Part shown: one piece after another, positions 1 through 5,238 of the stretch
How the letters are laid out: each line of letters starts with the position of its first letter
Position numbering within the stretch: position 1 is the stretch's first letter
NCBI GenBank assembly: GCA_023447335.1
Contig: JAEXOD010000155.1
Coordinates: forward strand, 1-11,588
DNA: 11,588 bases
Direction: 5' to 3'
Source of the DNA: Bacteroidota bacterium
GTDB taxonomy: Bacteria > Bacteroidota > Ignavibacteria > Ignavibacteriales > Melioribacteraceae
Notes under the pieces: model-generated
What the model saw: only the letters and a program-made list of their open reading frames with translations
The model's database searches: none
What the model was told of the DNA's origin: nothing
Translations under genes and position numbers: made by a program

Positions 1-627
1 CTTTTACATCTTCCATTAAAACAAGGATTGAAACTTTTTTGCTGAAAGCTTGCCGTTTGAAATAACCAATGAGTTCTTTTACATCTTCCATTAAAACAAG
101 GATTGAAACTCAACATAAAATTTCATGTTGTTTATTTGTTTCGGGGAGGTTCTTTTACATCTTCCATTAAAACAAGGATTGAAACTCAAACGATTCTTCA
201 TCGAAACCGGCGTCTTCTAAGTGTTCTTTTACATCTTCCATTAAAACAAGGATTGAAACATAATGCTTTCTAGGTCGATGCTTTTTGTCATGATCGTTCT
301 TTTACATCTTCCATTAAAACAAGGATTGAAACATATCAGAAATTCGAATTGGCCTACTCTTATGCCTAAGTTCTTTTACATCTTCCATTAAAACAAGGAT
401 TGAAACTCCTTATATCGTTAAAACTTATTTTTTCCAAATAATCATGTTCTTTTACATCTTCCATTAAAACAAGGATTGAAACTCTAACCAATCAATCCAT
501 TCATCATATGTTTTAACTTGTTCTTTTACATCTTCCATTAAAACAAGGATTGAAACTTGTCGCCATAAAGGTTTACCTTGATACCTTCTCGTCCGTTCTT
601 TTACATCTTCCATTAAAACGAGGATTG
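1..627 (+). CRISPR. CRISPR array, trailer-side end (9 repeats, 8 spacers)
   Basis: A 37-nt repeat starts GTTCTTTTACATC and ends AAGGATTGAAAC. It recurs at 1-34 (first 3 nt cut by the window edge), 73-109, 149-185, 223-259, 296-332, 370-406, 446-482 and 520-556, with a decayed last copy at 595-627. The eight spacers are all different and measure 38, 39, 37, 36, 37, 39, 37 and 38 nt. Copies two to eight look identical. The ATTGAAAC end matches the 3' end of repeats in many type I and type III systems, where it becomes the 5' handle of the crRNA. That places transcription left to right. The decayed repeat on the right fits the old, leader-distal end. No cas gene is visible anywhere in the window, so subtype cannot be assigned; type I-B or III is only a guess from repeat style and length. 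Confidence 0.98.
595..627 (+). repeat. degenerate terminal CRISPR repeat
   Basis: This last repeat copy matches the consensus from its first base through ATTG at 627, apart from one A-to-G change at 620. The final AAAC is replaced by GTTT. Decay of the last repeat is typical of the leader-distal end and supports the assigned direction. No further repeat follows. Confidence 0.93.
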
Positions 628-641
628 GTTTTTAGTGACGC

Positions 642-664
642 GTGACTAGTAATTTGTGACTAGT
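642..664. repeat. short direct repeat GTGACTAGT, two copies
   Basis: GTGACTAGT occurs at 642-650 and again at 656-664, 14 nt apart, with a related GTGACG at 635-640. It lies directly after the CRISPR trailer. No gene or known site is associated with it. It may be a remnant of a low-complexity intergenic repeat. Confidence 0.5.
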
Positions 665-689
665 TTACGGCATCAAGTTTATAATCTTA

Positions 690-970
690 AGAACCAGGAT
701 TTGCAGGATGAAAGAAGGATTTAGGAGGATAAACTAAATTCTTAAGCTAAATTCCGTAGGAATGAATTAATAGTAGAAAAACAGATTAAAAAAAATAAAT
801 TAAACTCGCTTGCGAGTGAATTAGTCTTTTTGATTCACTCCTACGGAGTTTTATTGTTTACGTTTGATATTTCTATTATTAATAATTCCCTACGGGAATT
901 TTCTGCGAATTTAATATTGCTATTTGTTTTCATCCTGAAAATCCGTTAAAATCCTATTAATCCTGGTTCT
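690..970. repeat. 281-bp nested inverted-repeat element with four hairpins
   Basis: The outer ends are a perfect 12-bp inverted repeat, AGAACCAGGATT (690-701) and AATCCTGGTTCT (959-970). Each continues inward through loosely repeated AGGAT (left) or ATCCT (right) words. Inside are two units facing each other. The left unit has hairpins ATTCC-GTA-GGAAT (751-763) and ACTCGC-TT-GCGAGT (804-817). The right unit has ACTCC-TAC-GGAGT (837-849) and AATTCCC-TAC-GGGAATT (884-900). The linkers also match in inverse: AATAGTAGAAA (769-779) against TTTCTATTATT (870-880). A central 8-bp arm pair, GAGTGAAT (814-821) and ATTCACTC (833-840), closes the dyad. No coding sequence is apparent inside. The layout resembles REPIN-like or MITE-like non-autonomous elements. 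Family identity and mobility are inferred, not shown. Confidence 0.72.
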
Positions 971-1000
971 AAAAAAGTGATAAAGTGAAACGGTGGAACA

Positions 1001-1037
1001 GTGATAAAGTGCCTAACCCCAAAACGGGGATTGAAAT
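1001..1037 (+). repeat. solitary CRISPR-repeat-like sequence
   Basis: A 37-nt stretch starts GTGATAAAGTG and ends AACGGGGATTGAAAT. It has the same length as the array repeat and aligns to it without gaps: 15 of the last 17 positions agree, but few in the 5' half. It contains the perfect stem CCCC-AAAAC-GGGG (1017-1029). It may be an orphan repeat or the relic of a second array with a different repeat type. Against this, AGTGATAAAGTG also occurs at 976-987, outside any repeat context, so the 5' half may belong to another local repeat. Confidence 0.4.
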
Positions 1038-1264
1038 ATCTTGTAAATTTCGGCAAAAATAATTAATCTATGTCGCAGCCTATGGCTCTGAATAGTGTTA
1101 AATTATTAGGGTTAAATACTAAAGAAAATCATAATAAGGGGTAATTATTTATTAAAAAGTCTGTTCTAGACAAATAAAAACTATTTAACACTAAACACTT
1201 AACTTTTAACCTTGATTTAGGTAGTTTTATTTAACATTCAACACTTAGTGTTTAACGCTAAACA
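1038..1264. other. gene-free AT-rich intergenic region with short repeats
   Basis: I see no gene in this stretch. It contains a small hairpin AGCC-TAT-GGCT (1077-1087), a separated inverted pair AGTGTTAAAT (1094-1103) and ATTTAACACT (1183-1192), and the odd palindrome AACACT-T-AGTGTT (1240-1252). Variants of AACACTAAAC recur between about 1188 and 1264. The palindrome lies just beyond the stop of the minus-strand gene that ends at 1265, but no T-tract follows it on that strand, so I do not call it a terminator. Confidence 0.5.
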
Positions 1265-2512
1265 TTAGTTTTCTTCAAATAATTTAACCACTTCTTCAAG
1301 AGTAACGTCTTTTTCTTGGTCGTCTAGTTCAACAACCATTAAAAAACCTTTTGGAAATCCGTAGTTAATAATAGCGTTGTCTAATTCAAGCTGGTCGCTT
1401 TGAATAAGCTGTCCAGTTGTAGGATTCCAAACTTCGGAAGCACATAAACATCCGTAGGTCGGGGTATTAGGAAAGAAAGGAGCATTTTTATAATAAGTAG
1501 GGTCAACGGTTGTTCCGTGTGATATTATTTCATTTCTGCCTGCTTTGCCTGCGTAATAAGCCTCGAAAATAGGAGTGTAATTTTGCCAAGAAACAGGCAA
1601 CATGTTTTTGTACATGTCATAAGTCCATTCGTTATTTGTTAATAGCGAATCGTTAAAATATAAAATAGGGGAAACCTCGTAAGGTAAAACTAATTCAATA
1701 GTTGGTGTAGGACCGATAAACTTGTTAGTTGAATTACCAAACTTTTGAATTGAAAAAATTCCTTGTGGTGTATTGCCGTTTGTTATATAACCGGGTAAAT
1801 TTGTTACGGCACGTGCAAGTTGTTTAATGTAAAAAGGAACATTGTTTGATTTCTTTAATAACTTACCGTTAACCATTTTTATAACTGCAATTCCTTGGTA
1901 ATCTCTGTTCTTACGTTGAAAACTGTAAATAATAGGGTAATTTGTTTTAATATTATGTTTAATCAAATCTTTAATTGAAGGTTTTACTAATGCAGGTTCT
2001 TCAAGGTTATAAGAAAGCATAAATAAAATTGGGCTTTCATTATATTTGGGAAAATTATTAACCATAGTCTTTTTTAATTCAATTTTGTCATATCCCATTC
2101 TAATCAAATAATTTGCACACATTGCAAAAAGTTTATCGTTGGTTTCGGTAAAAAGAATATTACTTAAAGGTTTAAAATATTGTAACGGATACATTGAATA
2201 AATTATTTGCAAAAGAGAACGTTTAAAGCTAATAGGATAATTGGAATAGTTTTCTAAAATTTTATCAAGTTTTTCTTTTATGTTATCAGTTTTGTAATTA
2301 ATAAGTTCCATAGCCCAAAAAGCACTTGAAAACTTTTCGTAATCAATAGAATCCGGAATAGAGTTAAATGTGTTTTCAATTAATTTAATTTGGTTTTCGG
2401 TAAATTCTTTTCGGGCTTCTTTAGTAGTAATTTTGGAATATATATCCAACGGATTTAATTGAGCAAATAAAACTGCGTTAAATAAAAACAATAAAATCAA
2501 AACCTTTTTCAT
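1265..2512 (-). CDS. secreted L,D-transpeptidase-like (YkuD-like) protein
   Basis: This 415-residue protein begins with a signal peptide (residues 1-18, hydrophobic core LILLFLFNAVLF, then AQ), so it is probably exported to the periplasm. Residues 20-180 are mostly helical-looking, with no motif I recognise. The C-terminal part resembles the YkuD fold: NGNTPQGIFSI (245-255) matches the usual TPxGxF strand, and His332-Gly followed by Thr352-Tyr-Gly-Cys355 matches the H...[S/T]xGC active-site pattern. If active, Cys355 would be the acyl-accepting nucleophile of peptidoglycan cross-linking or lipoprotein anchoring. Two oddities: the Arg normally two residues after the catalytic Cys is Cys357, and the His-to-Cys distance is slightly long. 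The start is supported by GGAGAT 4 nt upstream of ATG. The gene is single and divergent from the peroxiredoxin gene. The fold is likely; the reaction is inferred. Confidence 0.72.
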   Translation of the reverse strand: MKKVLILLFLFNAVLFAQLNPLDIYSKITTKEARKEFTENQIKLIENTFNSIPDSIDYEKFSSAFWAMELINYKTDNIKEKLDKILENYSNYPISFKRSLLQIIYSMYPLQYFKPLSNILFTETNDKLFAMCANYLIRMGYDKIELKKTMVNNFPKYNESPILFMLSYNLEEPALVKPSIKDLIKHNIKTNYPIIYSFQRKNRDYQGIAVIKMVNGKLLKKSNNVPFYIKQLARAVTNLPGYITNGNTPQGIFSIQKFGNSTNKFIGPTPTIELVLPYEVSPILYFNDSLLTNNEWTYDMYKNMLPVSWQNYTPIFEAYYAGKAGRNEIISHGTTVDPTYYKNAPFFPNTPTYGCLCASEVWNPTTGQLIQSDQLELDNAIINYGFPKGFLMVVELDDQEKDVTLEEVVKLFEEN

Positions 2513-2674
2513 AATATCTCCGTTATCATAAAATCAAAAAGTAATTATACTAAATATAGGGTAATAATAAAAGTCAAAAAAAACAAAATATAACGGGATA
2601 GCGTGTCTTTTATTGAACTATTTATAGTTTCATCGAGTTTAATTAATAAACAATAAATTAAACTAAGGTGAATT

Positions 2675-3217
2675 ATGTTATCAGTCGGAAAAAAATTTCC
2701 AGTATTTAACAAAAAAGCAGTTGTATCAACAGAATACGGTAAAGAATTTGCAGTAATTAGCAACGAAGATTATCAAAAAGACGGAAAATGGTTGGTTATG
2801 TTCTGGTATCCGAAGGATTTTACATTCGTATGCCCGACAGAAATAGCTGAATTTAATAATCAGTACGAAAAATTTGCAGAAAGTAATGCATACTTAGTAG
2901 GTGCTTCTACCGATTCCGAATTTGTGCATTTAGCATGGAGAAAAGATCATAAAGATTTAAACAATTTAAAATTTCCGTTATTGGCTGATACATCAAAATC
3001 GTTGGCTGAAGATTTGGGAATATTGGAAGCAGACGAAAAAGTAGCCTATCGTGCAACTTTTATTGCAGATCCTGACGGAGTAATTAGATTTGTAACAGTT
3101 AACGATCTATCGGTAGGCAGAAATGTAGATGAAATTTTAAGAGTGTTAAAAGCATTGCAAACAAATGAATTAACACCTTGTAATTGGAAAGCAGGCGAAG
3201 ATACTTTACATGTGTAA
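2675..3217 (+). CDS. ahpC: AhpC-type 2-Cys peroxiredoxin
   Basis: The 180-residue protein reduces H2O2, organic peroxides and probably peroxynitrite in the cytoplasm; there is no signal peptide. The peroxidatic site PKDFTFVCPTE spans 46-56 with Cys53, preceded by Pro46, and Thr50 and Arg126 complete the usual catalytic set. The resolving cysteine is Cys169 in TPCNWKAGEDTL near the C terminus. The tail ELTPCNW and the SVGRNVDEILRVL helix resemble the mycobacterial, AhpD-reduced form of AhpC more than the enteric AhpF-reduced form. The mycobacterial tail has two cysteines (CxC), whereas here the first is replaced by Thr. No AhpF, AhpD or thioredoxin gene is adjacent, so the electron donor is unknown. 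AGGTGA sits 5 nt before the ATG and fixes the start. It appears monocistronic, ending at a strong terminator. Confidence 0.95.
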   Translation: MLSVGKKFPVFNKKAVVSTEYGKEFAVISNEDYQKDGKWLVMFWYPKDFTFVCPTEIAEFNNQYEKFAESNAYLVGASTDSEFVHLAWRKDHKDLNNLKFPLLADTSKSLAEDLGILEADEKVAYRATFIADPDGVIRFVTVNDLSVGRNVDEILRVLKALQTNELTPCNWKAGEDTLHV

Positions 3218-3235
3218 ATAAAAGATAATTAACTC

Positions 3236-3279
3236 AAGCTTCTTTAATTACTTATTTTGTAATTAGAGAAGCTTTTTTT
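3236..3279 (+). terminator. rho-independent terminator of the peroxiredoxin gene
   Basis: A 16-bp stem, AAGCTTCTTTAATTAC (3236-3251) with GTAATTAGAGAAGCTT (3259-3274), has a single G·T pair, a 7-nt loop and a run of seven T (3273-3279). It lies 18 nt after the stop codon. It separates the peroxiredoxin from the small genes downstream. Confidence 0.92.
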
Positions 3280-3364
3280 ATTTTGTGAACTAATAATATT
3301 ATTTATTTGTTACGCCTAAAACAATCAGAATATCATTTAAAGATATTCTTTTAAAAGTGAAAAT

Positions 3365-3712
3365 ATGGGTGCAATTGTATATTGGACTATTATAAGAATC
3401 GGAATATTGATTCCTGTCTTATGGCTCCTGCTTGAGTATCGAGTTTTTGACTATAATACTTGGTGGATTTTAGGTATTATATCAATATACGGAGTAGTAA
3501 TACACCCGGCAGTTATACAGTACCAATTATTTTTACAAAAAAACAAAGAAATAATAGAACATACTTTATGCAGTAGCTGTAAAAATTTTGATAAATCTGC
3601 AGTGCTTTGTTTAAAGTATGACAAACACCCCAGCAAATATGATCTTCCGTGTGAAGGTTTAGACTGGGAGCCGGAAGTAAAAAGCTATGAAGAAGAAGAA
3701 ATTAATGATTAA
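3365..3712 (+). CDS. small two-helix membrane protein with four-cysteine tail
   Basis: I do not recognise the family. The 115-residue protein has two hydrophobic segments, about residues 5-22 and 33-53, which predict a membrane hairpin. A soluble tail follows, with Cys69-x2-Cys72-x9-Cys82-x13-Cys96, in the context CSSCKNF, LCLKYD and PCEGLDW. This spacing could bind zinc or another metal, or form disulfides. The very end is acidic (EEEEIND). The ATG has only weak ribosome-binding support (AAAGTGAAAAT), but the hydrophobic N terminus begins right there and no better start is seen. The next gene overlaps its end by 8 nt, so the two are probably translated together. Function is unknown. Confidence 0.7.
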   Translation: MGAIVYWTIIRIGILIPVLWLLLEYRVFDYNTWWILGIISIYGVVIHPAVIQYQLFLQKNKEIIEHTLCSSCKNFDKSAVLCLKYDKHPSKYDLPCEGLDWEPEVKSYEEEEIND

Positions 3713-3926
3713 CGAAGAAGAAAATTTTTACAAAGCTAAATTTTGTACTGAATGTGGTGATACTTTAGATGATTTTTCCATAACGGAAAATGCTAAAGAC
3801 GTAGAAAAAGTAAAAGAAAATTTCGAAAATTGTAAGAAAACCGGTAAGTTTAACGGTGAAGAGTGCTCTAAGTTATTTATTGCATCTAATCCCGAAGATT
3901 TGCCTTACGAAGACGAAGATTTTTAA
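3705..3926 (+). CDS. small acidic four-cysteine protein, zinc-ribbon-like
   Basis: This unrecognised protein of 73 residues contains Cys14-x2-Cys17 (FCTECGDT), then Cys43 and Cys54, a pattern compatible with a small zinc-binding fold. Residues 25-45 look helical and charged, and the C terminus is strongly acidic (PYEDEDF). I place the start at 3705, where ATGATTAA overlaps the stop of the upstream gene and AAGAAGAAG lies just before. A start at 3687 would add MKKKKL and is also possible. Neighbouring two Cys-rich genes that overlap suggests a joint function, perhaps metal or redox related, but that is inference. Its last 41 nt overlap, on the opposite strand, the end of the metal-receptor lipoprotein gene. 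Confidence 0.6.
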   Translation: MINEEENFYKAKFCTECGDTLDDFSITENAKDVEKVKENFENCKKTGKFNGEECSKLFIASNPEDLPYEDEDF

Positions 3927-4806
3927 CCAATTCCTCTGCAGCATCAACAAATCGTACACCCGGACGGAAATAGATATTCGGATTAATTGTAATTACTCCG
4001 TTATATTTTAGTGCGTCCGTTCGTTTCCATTCCGGATATAATTCCGCTATTTTAGTTTCTATTTCTTTATCCTCGTAAGAATAAATAATGTAAGACGGAT
4101 TTCTTTTCAATACTTCTTCTCTATTAAGAATAGGGTAGTTAACTTTGCTATCGAACACAATATTTCTATAACCCGCAAGCCTTATATATTCATTCAAAAA
4201 AGTTTTACTGCCGGCAACAATTAACGGCTTAAGTTCTATCATAAACATAATATATTTAGTAGTGTCCATAACTTGTTCTTTCACAAGTTTATTAATTCTA
4301 TTATCCCAGTTAGAAATAATAGAATCGGCTTTTTTTGTAACATCAAAAATTTTGGATAAATCTCTAAATGTTTTTTTTATACCTTCATAATTTCTTGGAT
4401 TAGAAACAAAAACTTTAATACCTAAATCTTTTAGTTTTTTATAACTTTCTTGAGTGTTGCCCTCAATTGTAACAAATACTAAATCGGGCTTAAGCATTAA
4501 AATTTTTTCGGCATCAACATTTAATAAATCACCTACTTTAGTAACTTTTTTAGCTGCTTCGGGGTAATCGCAATAAGTAGTGTTGCCGATAAGTTTATTG
4601 CCTAAACCAAGTTCATAAATCATCTCGGTTAAACTTGGTGCTAAAGTTATAATTCTTTGAGGCTTATTTTTAAGAATAATTTTATTATTTAGATCATCAA
4701 TTAATACAATATTTTTGTTTGATTGGGAATTATTATTGGACGGTTTACATGATGTAACCAAAATTAAAACAAGCAAAACAGTAAAAAAACTAATAAAATA
4801 CTTCAT
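3886..4806 (-). CDS. BtuF-like ABC-transporter substrate-binding lipoprotein
   Basis: The 306-residue protein is a helical-backbone metal receptor, the class that captures cobalamin, haem or ferric siderophores for an ABC importer. A lipoprotein signal leads to the lipobox LVTSC with Cys20, followed by an Asn/Ser-rich linker (23-30). The core segment RIITLAPSLTEMIYELGLG (51-69), then CDYPEAAKK (79-87) and VGDLLNVDAEKILMLKPDLV (91-110), matches the BtuF/cobalamin-binding group, and RPGVRFVDAAEEL (281-293) is the usual C-terminal motif. The ligand is not provable from sequence. No permease or ATPase gene is adjacent, so the transporter must be encoded elsewhere. An upstream in-frame ATG at 4836 adds ten residues, but the ATG at 4806 gives a normal lipoprotein signal and has GAGTG about nine bases upstream, so I prefer it. 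The 3' end overlaps the convergent small gene by 41 nt. Confidence 0.88.
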   Translation of the reverse strand: MKYFISFFTVLLVLILVTSCKPSNNNSQSNKNIVLIDDLNNKIILKNKPQRIITLAPSLTEMIYELGLGNKLIGNTTYCDYPEAAKKVTKVGDLLNVDAEKILMLKPDLVFVTIEGNTQESYKKLKDLGIKVFVSNPRNYEGIKKTFRDLSKIFDVTKKADSIISNWDNRINKLVKEQVMDTTKYIMFMIELKPLIVAGSKTFLNEYIRLAGYRNIVFDSKVNYPILNREEVLKRNPSYIIYSYEDKEIETKIAELYPEWKRTDALKYNGVITINPNIYFRPGVRFVDAAEELVKNLRLRKANLRD

Positions 4807-4858
4807 AATGTAAACACTCAAAAAATTACAAACCATAATATAAAAATAAAAAATTACT

Positions 4859-4889
4859 TTTGCCGATAAAAAAAATAGTATTATATTTG
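4859..4889 (+). promoter_or_regulatory. Bacteroidota-type promoter of the tRNA gene
   Basis: TTTG (4859-4862) is followed after 19 nt by TATATTTG (4882-4889). This fits the -33 TTTG / -7 TAnnTTTG consensus known for the primary sigma factor of Bacteroidota. Transcription would begin at about 4894-4897, at the mature 5' end of the tRNA, leaving little or no leader. Confidence 0.75.
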
Positions 4890-4893
4890 CAGT

Positions 4894-4966
4894 GCACCTT
4901 TAGCTCAGTTGGTAGAGCATTTGACTCTTAATCAACAGGTCGGGGGTTCGAGTCCCCCAAGGTGCA
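4894..4966 (+). tRNA. tRNA-Lys (anticodon CTT)
   Basis: The cloverleaf is complete. The acceptor stem GCACCTT (4894-4900) pairs with AAGGTGC (4959-4965), with A4966 as discriminator. The D arm is GCTC-AGTTGGTA-GAGC (4903-4918). The anticodon loop CTCTTAA (4925-4931) carries CTT at 4927-4929. The T arm is GGGGG-TTCGAGT-CCCCC (4942-4958). Only the outermost anticodon-stem pair (T4920/C4936) mismatches. The 3' CCA is not encoded (CAC follows) and would be added by tRNA nucleotidyltransferase. The gene stands alone between its own promoter and terminator and reads AAG codons. Confidence 0.97.
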
Positions 4967-4973
4967 CACCTGT

Positions 4974-5008
4974 AAAGCCTTGCCCCGATATCTCGGGACA
5001 AGGCTTTT
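4974..5008 (+). terminator. terminator downstream of tRNA-Lys
   Basis: AAAGCCTTG (4974-4982) pairs with CAAGGCTTT (4999-5007). An inner stem CCCGA (4984-4988) pairs with TCGGG (4993-4997) around a 4-nt loop, with one C/A mismatch between the two parts. TTTT follows at 5005-5008, with more T after GTA. The stem is strong and GC-rich for this genome. Confidence 0.85.
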
Positions 5009-5081
5009 GTATTTTAAATAAGGAAAAACAAAATTAGCTAATAGAGAATATTAAAATTGTGGTGTTAATTTCCGCAACTTT

Positions 5082-5112
5082 AAAAAATAACTTATTATAT
5101 TACAATAAGTTA
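5082..5112 (-). terminator. probable terminator of the barrel-protein operon
   Basis: A perfect 9-bp stem, TAACTTATT (5088-5096) with AATAAGTTA (5104-5112), has a 7-nt loop. Read on the minus strand it is followed by six T (positions 5087-5082). It lies about 127 nt beyond the stop of the minus-strand gene ending at 5239. The stem is AT-only apart from one G-C pair, so efficiency may be low. Confidence 0.55.
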
Positions 5113-5238
5113 CAAATTTTAACTGGAAAACTTTGATAATAATAAAAGTATTAATGATACCTTGCGTTAATGAATTGTTTAGTTACCAAAAATATTGAAT
5201 TTTAATTCTTTATTAAATACTCACATTAAAATTGTTCT

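Noticed and set aside
2551..2578. possible minus-strand promoter TATATTTA upstream of the L,D-transpeptidase-like gene
   Set aside because: The -7-like element is one base off the consensus, and the nearest TTTG elements are 16 or 25 nt away rather than about 19, so the match is not convincing.
2545..2763. 72-residue minus-strand open frame
   Set aside because: It overlaps the start of the peroxiredoxin gene on the opposite strand, has no ribosome-binding site and encodes no recognisable motif; it is a shadow frame.
4828..4836. TATGGTTTG as a promoter element for the BtuF-like gene
   Set aside because: It has three bases instead of two between TA and TTTG, and overlaps the upstream alternative ATG.
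5198..5233. 9-bp inverted repeat AATTTTAAT / ATTAAAATT close to the end of the barrel-protein gene
   Set aside because: It is made only of A and T, has an 18-nt loop and no T-tract, so it is a poor terminator candidate compared with the hairpin at 5088-5112.
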